Assembly (NCBI GenBank): GCA_023228145.1
Contig: JALOBU010000006.1
Span: forward strand, 62,001 to 126,000
Direction of reading: 5' to 3'
From: Bacteroidales bacterium
GTDB taxonomy: Bacteria > Bacteroidota > Bacteroidia > Bacteroidales > CAIWKO01
DNA length: 64,000 nucleotides
Every line of letters starts with the position of its first letter. The stretch's first letter is position 1. Both the position numbers and the translations under genes were made by a program. The notes beneath the pieces were generated by a model. It ran no database searches. It saw only the letters and a program-made list of their open reading frames with translations, and was not told the origin of the DNA. Shown one piece after another: positions 1 to 9,107 of this stretch.

Positions 1-1664
1 ATATAATGGATTTGGTTATTAAGGACTTAATGCTGCTGACGCCTTTAATTGTATTGCTTATTGCTTTTACTTTATTTATCAGTTTTCGGACATTTCGAGG
101 CATATTGATTCCGGTTTTAGCTGTGGCCATGGGCGTTATCTGGAGCATGGGGCTGATGAGTATTTTACATGTAGAGCTTTCACCGATTTCTGACGCCATA
201 CCGGTTGTGTTGTTTTCTGTAGGAAGCGCATACGGGATACATATATACAATAGGTTTAAGAGAGTTGTAAGGGATAAAAGCCTCAAAAAGGAACAATCGG
301 CATCAGCATTGCGTGAAGTTGGGCTGGCTGTTTTATTGGCGGGCCTGACTACCGTTATGGGTTTTCTTTCTTTTGTCTTTAACGCCTACCTGAACATTAT
401 CAAGGAGTTTGGAATTTTTTCTGCATTGGGTGTTTTCTTTGTACTTATAATTTCTATCACATTTTCTCCGGCATTGCTGTCGTACTTTCCTGTAGAGAAA
501 ACTCATTTCCAACCTTTAAAAGCAGGGAAATTTCATTTCCTGGAAAGATTTCTCAACAAACTCTCCGCTTTTATCACATTTCACCCTAAGAAAATACTTA
601 TCTCTTCGCTGTTATTGTTGTTGGGTATGGTTGCAGGCATCCCGCTGATAAAAGATAAAATTGACATTTTAAATTATTTTCGCCCGGAAACGGATATGCG
701 TATCACGGCATCCATAATGAATAAAGAATTTGGTGGCTCACTACCCATTATGGTTCTTGTCAGGGGTGATATTCAGAACCCGCTTGTACTCGAAAAAATG
801 AAAAAAATAAAAATATTTTTGGAACAGCAACCCGATATAAAAAATGTTTCTTATGTGGGCGATTTTATTGAAGAAATGAATGATTGCATGGGCGAGGGAA
901 AAAAGATTCCTGACAGCCGCGATAAGGTTTCGAACCTGATGTTTCTTATTGAAGGGGACGATATGCTGCGCCAAATGATTAATAACGATAAAACAGAAGC
1001 GGTTATACAAGCCTATGTCAGGAATGTTGAAACGAAGAGATACAGAGAGATTTATTCTTCTTTGAATAAACTTATAGAAAGTTTAAGCACTAATGAAATT
1101 ACTTTTACACAGTCGGGAATGCCGGGGATTTATTCCAATTTTGACGACAGCCTGATGAATAACCTATTGCAAAGCCTTGTTCTTTCCCTGGTGTTGATTT
1201 TTATTACCATGATATTCTTGCTGCGTTCCATCAAAAGCGCTTTTGTGGGAATAATCCCGCTCTTATTCACTATGGTTGTTATTTTTGGCTTTATGGGTTA
1301 TGCGGGAATCGCGCTGGATATTTGCACTATCTTAATAGCAAGTATTACCGTCGGAGCAGGCATTGATTATTCCATACATTTTATTACAGAATACAAAAAT
1401 CATATTATTAAGGGCCGAAGCATTAAAGATGCTATCTCTAATACCATTCTTATATCAGGGAAATCCATAGTAATCAATATCATAACAGTTATGTTGGGAT
1501 TTTTGGTGCTGATTTTTGCCAATCTTCTTCCTCTCGTCAATTTTGGCATTCTGGTTGCAATAACTATGTGCTTTAGTGGTATTGGTGCCATAACGATATT
1601 GCCGGCTGTTATTACTTTGTTTAACCTTAAACTCGTTAATAAAAATAAAATAATTTCCAATTAA
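1..1664 (+). CDS. RND/MMPL-family exporter, 5' end outside window
   Basis: Inner-membrane transporter of the RND superfamily (MMPL type), proton-driven, probably moving a lipid or other hydrophobic compound. The frame is open to the window edge and the first visible ATG (6) is internal: the visible part begins at the helix expected after the first periplasmic loop, so TM1 and that loop lie upstream. What remains is a helix bundle with GSAYGIHIYNRF near residue 72, the second-half entry helix near 197-215, a periplasmic loop near 220-380, and a last bundle with GAGIDYSIHF near 450. It is followed after 23 bp by a LolA-like gene and then an outer-membrane barrel, which suggests an envelope-spanning export set. 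The substrate is unknown. Family certain; the true start cannot be seen. Confidence 0.85.
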   Translation, partial: IMDLVIKDLMLLTPLIVLLIAFTLFISFRTFRGILIPVLAVAMGVIWSMGLMSILHVELSPISDAIPVVLFSVGSAYGIHIYNRFKRVVRDKSLKKEQSASALREVGLAVLLAGLTTVMGFLSFVFNAYLNIIKEFGIFSALGVFFVLIISITFSPALLSYFPVEKTHFQPLKAGKFHFLERFLNKLSAFITFHPKKILISSLLLLLGMVAGIPLIKDKIDILNYFRPETDMRITASIMNKEFGGSLPIMVLVRGDIQNPLVLEKMKKIKIFLEQQPDIKNVSYVGDFIEEMNDCMGEGKKIPDSRDKVSNLMFLIEGDDMLRQMINNDKTEAVIQAYVRNVETKRYREIYSSLNKLIESLSTNEITFTQSGMPGIYSNFDDSLMNNLLQSLVLSLVLIFITMIFLLRSIKSAFVGIIPLLFTMVVIFGFMGYAGIALDICTILIASITVGAGIDYSIHFITEYKNHIIKGRSIKDAISNTILISGKSIVINIITVMLGFLVLIFANLLPLVNFGILVAITMCFSGIGAITILPAVITLFNLKLVNKNKIISN

Positions 1665-1687
1665 TAGTTTTAATAAATACTTATTAC

Positions 1688-2431
1688 ATGAAAAAGTTTT
1701 TAATAATCGTATTAGTATCTTTAACAGTACCTTTTTTCACTTTTTTTAGCGCTTCTGCTCAGAGCGCTTCTGACATTCTCCAAAAAGTGGACGATATCAT
1801 CAATGCACCAAAAGATCAGTTTATTAACATGACTATTACTATTTATGATAAAAGTTTAAAAGAAAGTGTCCGTACAATGGTTACTAGGCAAAAAGGCAGT
1901 GATAAACGCCTGGTAAAGTTTCTGACTCCGGCCGACCAGAAAGGAATCGGGTTTCTTTCGTTGCCAAACGACAACCTTACCGTTTACTTGCCTGCTTTCG
2001 GAAAGACAAGAAAGATAGGCTCTTCTGTGAAAAATTCAAAATTTGCCGGTACCGATTTTTCTTATGAAGATATGGAAGCGAAAAGGTATTCAAGTAAATG
2101 GAATCCGAAACTTATAACCACAGCAGGAGGGTATTATGTTCTGGAGTTGACACCTAAAACAGGTATTGTTACTGATTATTTAAAGCTCATGATGTATGTC
2201 CGTACACAGGATAATTACCCCGTAAAAGTGGAACATTACGATAAAGGCGGAAAACTTTATAAGGTGCTCACAGATAATAAAATTACAAAAATAGGCTCAT
2301 ATACTATTGCCAAAGAACTGGTTATGGAGGATAAAAAGAACGGTACAAAAACAAAAATGGTAATGACCAGTATTAAATTTGATAATGGGTTTACTGATGA
2401 TATTTTTTCTGAAAGGGAGCTAATAAAATAA
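1688..2431 (+). CDS. Outer membrane lipoprotein-sorting protein-like (LolA fold)
   Basis: A 247-residue secreted protein with a signal peptide (residues 1-24, cleavage likely after SASA). The rest matches the LolA-like 'outer membrane lipoprotein-sorting protein' family that accompanies MMPL exporters: strand-rich, with GTDFSYEDME near residue 120 and a long C-terminal half of beta strands. Such proteins are thought to bind a lipid or lipoprotein in the periplasm. It lies 23 bp after the RND gene and 28 bp before the barrel gene on the same strand, so the three are probably one operon. The exact ligand is inference. It is distinct from the second LolA-type gene at 34089. Confidence 0.8.
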   Translation: MKKFLIIVLVSLTVPFFTFFSASAQSASDILQKVDDIINAPKDQFINMTITIYDKSLKESVRTMVTRQKGSDKRLVKFLTPADQKGIGFLSLPNDNLTVYLPAFGKTRKIGSSVKNSKFAGTDFSYEDMEAKRYSSKWNPKLITTAGGYYVLELTPKTGIVTDYLKLMMYVRTQDNYPVKVEHYDKGGKLYKVLTDNKITKIGSYTIAKELVMEDKKNGTKTKMVMTSIKFDNGFTDDIFSERELIK

Positions 2432-2459
2432 AACTTTCTTGTTCAATTTTAATTCGGAT

Positions 2460-3995
2460 ATGAAACTGAGAGTTTTTGCAATCACTTTTCTGATATTTAT
2501 ATCATTTGAAAAGATTTATGCACAGCAGGATACATCATTGATTTCATTACCCGATACTTCATTTTTATTTTCTGCTGAAGAATTTCCTGTGGTGGAAGAA
2601 CCTGTAACAGTGCTGCCCGAAGAGCCCAAATTATCTGTTTTCGGTTACATTCAAACTGATGACAGATTAAAATTTTACGGTGGGAAATTAAATCATCAGG
2701 AATATCGATTGGATGTTAAACTGGAGTATAAACCTTTTGAAAGAGGAAAATTATTTGCAGAGGTTTGGCTGAGGTCATATAAGTTCCCCGAAATATACAA
2801 TATTAGCGATTTGTCAGAAAAGAAAAAGGTGCTCAATTTTGATGCAGATATCCGGGAAGCCTATTTTGATATTTACGGATTGTTTACAAAAAACCTTGAT
2901 ATCAGGATTGGACGCCAGAGAATTGCATGGGGAACAGCTGACAAGCTAAATCCTACAGATAATCTAAACCCTTATGACATGGAAGATATCTGGGATTTTG
3001 GCAGGCACTTGGGTTCTAATGCAATAAAACTGACATATTATGCCGGGTCTTTTACTTTTACAGGAGTAGCGATACCCTGGTTTACACCGGCGGTGTTACC
3101 TAATTCCGAGTGGACGGCTGCTTACATGCCCTCTTTTGAAATCCCTGAAAAGTTAGTGGATACAAGTTTTATTTCCGGTGTGGCTTTACCAATATATCTC
3201 ACCCCGGGAAATATCTCCGACACACTCGTACTGCCTCAGCGAACCATCAAACATTATCCTTCATTCGGCTTAAAAGCACAAAAAAGCATAGGGAATTTTA
3301 ATATTTCGCTTAGCTACTCTTATGGCCGCGATGCGCTTCCTCTTCCAACGGAAATGAGCACTACCCTCACAATTGATACTTTTATGCTGGCGCCTGAATT
3401 GCGTGCCGATGCTACCATTGATATTAGAACGAAAGTGGAGTTTCCCGTTATGAAAGTGATAGGGCTGGATTTTGCCGGCTCGGTGAAAGGTATAGGTATC
3501 TGGGGCGAAGCAGCCTGTTTTCTTCCTCAGAAAAATTATATGAAACGCTACCTGCATTATACCCTATATGGAGTAACTATTGATTCTGTGCTTTCGGATT
3601 CGCTGGTGTTGGATAACAAACCTTATGTGAAATTTGTTGTGGGGCTGGATTATACCTTCAGACATGGATTTTACCTTAATTTTCAATACCTTCACGGCTT
3701 TGTAAATGAACGTGGACCAAAGGAACTTAATGATTATTATATCCTTGCCTTTGAATGGACGTCCGATAACGGAAAACTTAAAATCGGAATACTTAACGGT
3801 GGAATACAGGTTAACAATTATAAAAAAATCAATAGTAATTTTGCATGGATTTATATGCCGGAAATTTCATACAAACCCATGGATAATGCAGAGCTGATAC
3901 TCGGAGCTCATTTGCTTGATGGTAGCCCCACCACCAGTTTTGGTAAAGTAACTAAAAACGATGATATTTACCTAAAGCTTAGGTATAGTTTCTGA
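2460..3995 (+). CDS. Outer-membrane beta-barrel protein (DUF1302-like)
   Basis: A 511-residue predicted outer-membrane barrel. The ATG at 2460 is chosen because it places a signal peptide (MKLRVFAIT...IYAQ) at the very N-terminus; an in-frame start at 2439 would add seven hydrophilic residues. A short acidic, proline-rich segment follows, then alternating amphipathic strands and an aromatic C-terminal residue (LRYSF) typical of barrels. The segment RIGRQRIAWGTADKLNPTD (near 150) resembles DUF1302-type barrels found with MMPL exporters. It is the third gene of the RND/LolA-like set and is inferred to be its outer-membrane partner. No enzyme motif was seen. Confidence 0.7.
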   Translation: MKLRVFAITFLIFISFEKIYAQQDTSLISLPDTSFLFSAEEFPVVEEPVTVLPEEPKLSVFGYIQTDDRLKFYGGKLNHQEYRLDVKLEYKPFERGKLFAEVWLRSYKFPEIYNISDLSEKKKVLNFDADIREAYFDIYGLFTKNLDIRIGRQRIAWGTADKLNPTDNLNPYDMEDIWDFGRHLGSNAIKLTYYAGSFTFTGVAIPWFTPAVLPNSEWTAAYMPSFEIPEKLVDTSFISGVALPIYLTPGNISDTLVLPQRTIKHYPSFGLKAQKSIGNFNISLSYSYGRDALPLPTEMSTTLTIDTFMLAPELRADATIDIRTKVEFPVMKVIGLDFAGSVKGIGIWGEAACFLPQKNYMKRYLHYTLYGVTIDSVLSDSLVLDNKPYVKFVVGLDYTFRHGFYLNFQYLHGFVNERGPKELNDYYILAFEWTSDNGKLKIGILNGGIQVNNYKKINSNFAWIYMPEISYKPMDNAELILGAHLLDGSPTTSFGKVTKNDDIYLKLRYSF

Positions 3996-4171
3996 CAACT
4001 TATTTTTTAAGCTGATGTGCTATTGCTGTGTTTATGATTTAAGTGCAAAACATTTTTTTATTTAATCATCATTAAACCAAATAGAATTTCCATTGAAAGC
4101 ACTGTAATTTTGAAAATTTAACCTCGTTTGCTAACAATGAACTTGTTAAAACAATAAAACCGGCAATAAAT

Positions 4172-4199
4172 TTTGAACAAATATTCTTTTGTATATTTG
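4172..4199 (+). promoter_or_regulatory. Bacteroidota-type promoter for the PP2C gene
   Basis: A TTTG at 4172-4175 and a perfect TAnnTTTG box (TATATTTG, 4192-4199) are separated by 16 nt and lie 20 nt before the ATG at 4220. This fits the Bacteroidota -33/-7 promoter. The rest of the 224-bp gap after the barrel gene holds no ORF or clear terminator. Confidence 0.6.
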
Positions 4200-4219
4200 T
4201 CCGTAACAAAAAAAATCAC

Positions 4220-5890
4220 ATGGCATCTTTAAAAGACAGCGGATATTTTAATTATACTGCCCTAAGCGATACAGGGCTTTTATGTTCTCAAAATAAAGAT
4301 GAGTTCGCATATTTTGAAAGTATCAACGGTCATGTTTTTATCGTATGTGACGGACAGGGTGGTTGTAACGATAAGCCTGCAGCATCAAAACGTGCGGTGG
4401 ATTGCATACGTGCATACCTTGAAAATCATTATTTTGATATGCCTGAAGATGCTTTGAAAGCAGCCATTGAATATGCCAACGCCATCGTATTTAAAAATTC
4501 AAAGGAAATTTCTGCCTTTGGAGGAATGAGCACTACTATTGTAATGATGATAGTCCGTTATGAAAAAGTATATTATGCTCATGTCGGTAATAGCAGGATT
4601 TATATCTTTTCTAATGGAGAATTATCATGTTTGACACAAGACCATTATCTGGTGGTTTTTCCTTCGGAACAAACTGACAAAGAATCTTCTGATAGCAGAA
4701 ATGAACGAAAACCAGCTTATTTCCCCAGAACCCTTGGGAGCGGGCCAAATATTGATATTACCATTTGCAGTTCTCCCGCTTTTCCCGCCAGGGGCGATTT
4801 TATATTAATGTGTACCGATGGAATTACATCAAAACTTGAAGACAATGAAATAGTTTCAGTGTTGGCTGACAGTGCTGTGCCTGAAGAAAAAGCAAAACGC
4901 CTGATACAGCTTGCTAATTCTAAAGGTGGAACGGATAACATGACGGTAATGCTTGTGGATTTTTATAATGTTTCTAACCGAAAGTCCAGGTTTGTTAAAG
5001 CTACTCAGCAAACAACGGCAGAAATTCCTTTGGTTAAAAGCCCTATTCTAAAAACTCCTGACTTATTCGAACAGGAAATCATTGTGGATAACGGAGAACA
5101 AAATGAAGTTGAGGAAATTTCGCCACAGAAAATAGTATCAAACGAAATCTCAGCGAAAGAAGCAGAACCGCTTACACCAGATGAAGAAACGTCTGTAAGT
5201 GTTAAAGATATAAATACTGAACCTGAGCCTCAGACATATCAGGAAACAAAAGTATTTCAAGAAATTAAAGCGGAACCATTATTTGAAGAAAGTCCGGAGC
5301 CTCAGGAAAATAATAAAATACCTGATGATTCGGAAAGTAATGCCGGTAGTTTTTTTTCGCGCTTGTTTAACCGGCTGAATGTTATTGGTAAGAACAGACC
5401 CAGGTTAAAAGTTGTATTGATTGTTTTGGGAGCCGTTTTGCTTGCATATATTGTTTGGGACCTGTTCATAAAGCAGGGAGCGACATCAAAAATCAGTAAT
5501 AAACCAGACACGATGCTAAACGACACTTCTGAACCTAGCAGGAAGAGTCCAGAAAATGATAAAATAGCCGAAGAAAAAAGCACGGCCCCGGATACAATCT
5601 GGATAAGTTATTCCGTAAAAAAAGGAGATTTTCTGGGGACTATTGCTGCCAAATTCGGGCTTACAGTTGACTATATAAAAAAGAAAAACAAGCTAACTAA
5701 CGACAATATCCGTGAAAAACAAAAACTGGATATCCCAACTAAAGCAAACTACCAGGTAAAAGCCGGAGAAACTTTTGATATGATAGGAAAAAGATTTCAG
5801 GTGGATAAAAAAAGAATCATGAAAGCTAATGATATCTCTGATGAGAAAAATATCAGGGAAGGCAGGAATATTATCATCCCATTTAAATGA
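4220..5890 (+). CDS. PP2C-type Ser/Thr phosphatase with TM helix and two LysM domains
   Basis: A 556-residue protein. Residues 1-250 form a PP2C phosphatase: QNKDEF (metal site), CDGQGG in place of the usual DG-M/H-GG, AHVGNSRIYI, LMCTDGIT and GGTDNMTVMLV, so the acidic metal ligands are kept. Residues 262-385 are a Glu/Pro-rich linker. A single helix spans about 393-415. Two LysM modules follow (about 463-505 and 509-555), each with the YxVKxG(D/E) start and an IP-type end. The predicted layout is a cytoplasmic phosphatase and periplasmic peptidoglycan-binding modules. No Ser/Thr kinase gene is adjacent. It is followed after 7 bp by a TMTC-like gene. Signalling from cell-wall state to phosphorylation is inference. 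Confidence 0.88.
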   Translation: MASLKDSGYFNYTALSDTGLLCSQNKDEFAYFESINGHVFIVCDGQGGCNDKPAASKRAVDCIRAYLENHYFDMPEDALKAAIEYANAIVFKNSKEISAFGGMSTTIVMMIVRYEKVYYAHVGNSRIYIFSNGELSCLTQDHYLVVFPSEQTDKESSDSRNERKPAYFPRTLGSGPNIDITICSSPAFPARGDFILMCTDGITSKLEDNEIVSVLADSAVPEEKAKRLIQLANSKGGTDNMTVMLVDFYNVSNRKSRFVKATQQTTAEIPLVKSPILKTPDLFEQEIIVDNGEQNEVEEISPQKIVSNEISAKEAEPLTPDEETSVSVKDINTEPEPQTYQETKVFQEIKAEPLFEESPEPQENNKIPDDSESNAGSFFSRLFNRLNVIGKNRPRLKVVLIVLGAVLLAYIVWDLFIKQGATSKISNKPDTMLNDTSEPSRKSPENDKIAEEKSTAPDTIWISYSVKKGDFLGTIAAKFGLTVDYIKKKNKLTNDNIREKQKLDIPTKANYQVKAGETFDMIGKRFQVDKKRIMKANDISDEKNIREGRNIIIPFK

Positions 5891-5897
5891 GCTTTCT

Positions 5898-8060
5898 ATG
5901 GCAGGGGAAACATCTAAAGGCGGAAAGAAAGCGTCTTTAAAGCAAAAAGCATCACAGCACAGGCCTCCTATTACCATAGAAAATAAACAAAAAAGAGGAC
6001 TGCCGGCTAAATATATAAAATGGCTTGTTTTTGCTTTTGCATTAGCGTTATATGCAAATACGCTTGACCTGAAATATGCTTCCGATGATTCATTGATGAT
6101 TACCGGAAATGAGTTTACAAAAAAAGGAATATCCGGTATAAAAGATATACTTACCAATGATGCGTTTGTAGGTTTTCTTGGTAAAAACAACCTCTTGCCC
6201 GGAGGTCGTTACCGCCCCCTGACTCAAGTTATGTTTGCTGTTGAAAAAGAATTGTTTGGCTTTAACCCATTTGTAGGTCATTTGCTTAACATAATTTTTT
6301 ACGCCATCACCTGCATGCTTCTTTTTGTAATTCTGCAAAGACTTTTTCGAAATTATACAGCAAATTACTGGTATCTGAGCATTGCATTTATTGCTGCGAT
6401 TTTGTTTACGGCACATCCCCTGCATACCGAAGCTGTTGCAAATATCAAAGGGCGTGATGAAATTATGAGTTTGTTTTTTTCACTGCTCACGGTGTGGCTT
6501 GTTCTGGTGTACCTCGAAAAACAAAAACTGTGGATGATTATTTTAAGTGCAGTCACATTTATTATGGCTATTTTGTCCAAAGAAAATGCTGTTACATTTA
6601 TATTAATTGTTCCCCTGATACTTTTTGTTTTTACAAAGTCAAAAAAAAGAGACCATATACTTTGCCTGTCTTCGCTCATAGCTGCTGCCCTTATATATTT
6701 TGTCTTCAGGATAAGCATGATAGGGTTGAGGTTAGGTGATATTAAAGTAGTGGAATTACTCAATGACCCGTTCACAGACGCAACATTTATTGAAAAATAT
6801 GCAACTGTTTTTTATACCTGGTTAAAATACCTTGGACTGATGATTTTTCCACACCCGCTGACTCATGATTATTACCCAAAACAAATTCCAATAATTAATT
6901 TTTCGGATGTCAGGGCTTTGCTGTCTTTTTTAATATATACCACTTTACTTGTGTTTGCCCTCTGGAAGATAAAAAACAAAAACATGTATGCTTTCGGAAT
7001 ATTGTTCTTTTTTATAACTTTTTCTACCGTATCAAATTTTGTGATTAATGTCGGGACTTTTATGAACGAGCGTTTCTTGTTTACTTCTTTGACAGGATTC
7101 ACAATAATTGTTGCATATTTTCTTGCTGTTACTTTGAGAAAAAAAATTAAAAACACTAGTACATACAGAACATGGGTTATCGTAGTTTTGGTTTTGGTTT
7201 TATCGGCTTATTCAATAAAAACTGTTAGCCGCAACAGAGTATGGATGGACGATTTCACGCTTTTTACCACGGATGTTAAGGTCTCGGCAAACAGCACAAA
7301 ATGTAACACCTCTGCAGGAGGCAAGTTGCTCGAAAAAGCCGACTCCAATGACAACGAGATTCAAAAAAATAAATATATAACACAATCGGTAAAATATCTT
7401 ACCAAAGCTCTGGAAATTTATCCCAAAAATCTTAATGCATTGATATTGCTCGGCAATGCAAAAATCAAACAAAAAGAATATGCGGCTAGTCGAAATTGCT
7501 ATGCGGCTTGCCTTGCATATAACCCGAAACATAACCATGCCCTTAACAACTTACTGCACCTCGCACAATATACTTATGATAAAGACGTCTATGATGAGTC
7601 AGCGAAAACATATACCCTTTTGTTGAAATACCAACCCGATATACCTGAGAACTATTTCGGCTTAGGCCTTGCATACAGGGGCATGCAGAAATATGATTCC
7701 GCCTTATCTTTTCTGAATCATGCACAGAAATTAAAACCTGATTATGTGGAAGCTATAAGCAAAATGGGCGAGATTTATGGGCAGGACCTACACAATCTTG
7801 ATAGTTCCGAAGCTTTTTTTCAGAAGGCTTTAACAATCAAACCCGATGATGAATCATCACTTGAAAACCTTGGAATTGTTTTTGGCATACGGCGTAACTA
7901 CGAAAAATCATTATTTTATTTTCGTAAAGCACTGGAATTAGAACCCGACAAACATCAGCTTTATATGAATATTGCCGAAACATACCGCCTTATGGGAGAT
8001 ATGAAGTCATACACTGAGTATAAAATGAAATCTGAACAAATTTTTAATAAAAAACAATAA
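5898..8060 (+). CDS. TMTC-like multi-pass membrane protein with C-terminal TPRs
   Basis: A 720-residue protein. The start at 5898 lies 7 bp after the phosphatase stop; upstream in-frame ATGs (from 5829) lie inside that gene's last LysM. Residues 30-460 carry about ten to twelve membrane helices with a short loop containing DDSLMI, and the stretch HPLHTEAVANIKGRDE, which is characteristic of TMTC/GT-C-like membrane proteins. Residues 480-715 are tetratricopeptide repeats, recognisable from repeated NYFGLGLAYRGMQKYDSAL-type units. Eukaryotic TMTC proteins are O-mannosyltransferases; bacterial versions are mostly uncharacterised. Probably cotranscribed with the phosphatase. A glycosyltransferase role is inference. 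Confidence 0.8.
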   Translation: MAGETSKGGKKASLKQKASQHRPPITIENKQKRGLPAKYIKWLVFAFALALYANTLDLKYASDDSLMITGNEFTKKGISGIKDILTNDAFVGFLGKNNLLPGGRYRPLTQVMFAVEKELFGFNPFVGHLLNIIFYAITCMLLFVILQRLFRNYTANYWYLSIAFIAAILFTAHPLHTEAVANIKGRDEIMSLFFSLLTVWLVLVYLEKQKLWMIILSAVTFIMAILSKENAVTFILIVPLILFVFTKSKKRDHILCLSSLIAAALIYFVFRISMIGLRLGDIKVVELLNDPFTDATFIEKYATVFYTWLKYLGLMIFPHPLTHDYYPKQIPIINFSDVRALLSFLIYTTLLVFALWKIKNKNMYAFGILFFFITFSTVSNFVINVGTFMNERFLFTSLTGFTIIVAYFLAVTLRKKIKNTSTYRTWVIVVLVLVLSAYSIKTVSRNRVWMDDFTLFTTDVKVSANSTKCNTSAGGKLLEKADSNDNEIQKNKYITQSVKYLTKALEIYPKNLNALILLGNAKIKQKEYAASRNCYAACLAYNPKHNHALNNLLHLAQYTYDKDVYDESAKTYTLLLKYQPDIPENYFGLGLAYRGMQKYDSALSFLNHAQKLKPDYVEAISKMGEIYGQDLHNLDSSEAFFQKALTIKPDDESSLENLGIVFGIRRNYEKSLFYFRKALELEPDKHQLYMNIAETYRLMGDMKSYTEYKMKSEQIFNKKQ

Positions 8061-8151
8061 TTTGTAATTCTTTCAGAACCTCCTTATAATTAGCTTCCGC
8101 ACGTTTTCTTCATCAATTGTATTATATGCAGGTTTAAAAATAAAAATGGAG

Positions 8152-8159
8152 TATTTTTG
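8152..8159 (+). promoter_or_regulatory. -7 box (TATTTTTG) upstream of the UbiA gene
   Basis: A perfect TAnnTTTG match 12 nt before the ATG at 8172. Its last three bases are a TTG that could be misread as an in-frame start at 8157; the box argues for 8172. No matching -33 TTTG was found. Confidence 0.5.
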
Positions 8160-8171
8160 CAAATAAATTCC

Positions 8172-9107
8172 ATGTTGAACTATCTGAAACTGATACGTCC
8201 TTTAAACCTGCTCATTATTGCCGCAGCACAATACCTGACATTATTTTGCGTAATACTACCTTGGATAAAGATGAGCGGAGCAGTTATGTCTGTGAACCAT
8301 TTAGATTTTGCACTGTTTGTTTTTGCCCATGTCCTTCTTGCGGCTGCCGGTTATGCCATAAACGATTATTATGATACAGATGTTGATGCCGTGAATAAAC
8401 CCGGGAAAAATGTTTTAATTGCACGTATTCATAAGAGGCGCGCTTATAACATGAACCTGGTATTGAATATCATCGCAGGAGCTATTGGTTTTTACTGTGC
8501 ATATAAAGCGGGGTCTGTCAAACTTGGTTTTTTGTTTGTAATAATTGCTTTATTGTTATTTTATTACTCACTTAAATATAAAAGGCAGTTTATTACCGGG
8601 AATCTGGTAGTTGCGCTGCTTGGAGCATATATGATACTTGTGGTTTGGCTTTTTCAGTTTTTTATCATAAAAATGCATCCGGATGTTTTCGCCTCATTGA
8701 TAGGAAGCTTAGGAACAATCACTATATGGGTTGGGGGCCTGGCACTATTCGCTTTTTTAACAACCTTTATCCGCGAACTTGTTAAAGATGCTGAAGATTA
8801 TGAAGGAGATAGTTCAGCTGGGTACCAAACTATTGTGATAAAACTCGGAATTGGAATTTCCAAAAAAATCATCTTGTGGCTGACTATTTTTACAATGATA
8901 TTGCTTTTATGTACCCAATACTTGTTATTCGAAACATTTTCTATTGTTTCTCTGTATTTATTTGTAGTGCAAATATTGTTTGTATATTTTTTGATAAAGC
9001 TGGTAAAGGCCAATGATAAAAATCATTTTCATTTTTTAAGTGTTTTAGCCAAACTGATAATTATCGCAGGTTTGTTAGCCACACAAGTATTATACATAAG
9101 CCAGTAA
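8172..9107 (+). CDS. UbiA-family prenyltransferase
   Basis: A 311-residue integral membrane prenyltransferase with eight to nine helices. Both aspartate-rich motifs are present: NDYYDTDVDAVNKP (about 64-77) and DAEDYEGDSSAGYQT (about 206-220), which bind Mg-diphosphate. The family moves a polyprenyl group onto an aromatic or glycerol-phosphate acceptor. Many Bacteroidota homologues are named geranylgeranylglycerol-phosphate geranylgeranyltransferase, but the acceptor cannot be read from sequence. The stop overlaps the ATG of maf by one base (TAATG), so the two are translationally coupled. Confidence 0.88.
   Translation: MLNYLKLIRPLNLLIIAAAQYLTLFCVILPWIKMSGAVMSVNHLDFALFVFAHVLLAAAGYAINDYYDTDVDAVNKPGKNVLIARIHKRRAYNMNLVLNIIAGAIGFYCAYKAGSVKLGFLFVIIALLLFYYSLKYKRQFITGNLVVALLGAYMILVVWLFQFFIIKMHPDVFASLIGSLGTITIWVGGLALFAFLTTFIRELVKDAEDYEGDSSAGYQTIVIKLGIGISKKIILWLTIFTMILLLCTQYLLFETFSIVSLYLFVVQILFVYFLIKLVKANDKNHFHFLSVLAKLIIIAGLLATQVLYISQ

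Noticed and set aside
6..8. ATG at 6 as the true start of the RND gene
   Set aside because: The frame is open to the window edge and the protein begins in the middle of the permease fold.
5829..5897. Upstream ATGs extending the TMTC-like protein
   Set aside because: They lie inside the last LysM domain of the phosphatase gene; ATG at 5898 is 7 bp after its stop.
8157..8159. In-frame TTG at 8157 as start of the UbiA gene
   Set aside because: It is the end of a perfect TAnnTTTG promoter box; the ATG at 8172 fits better.
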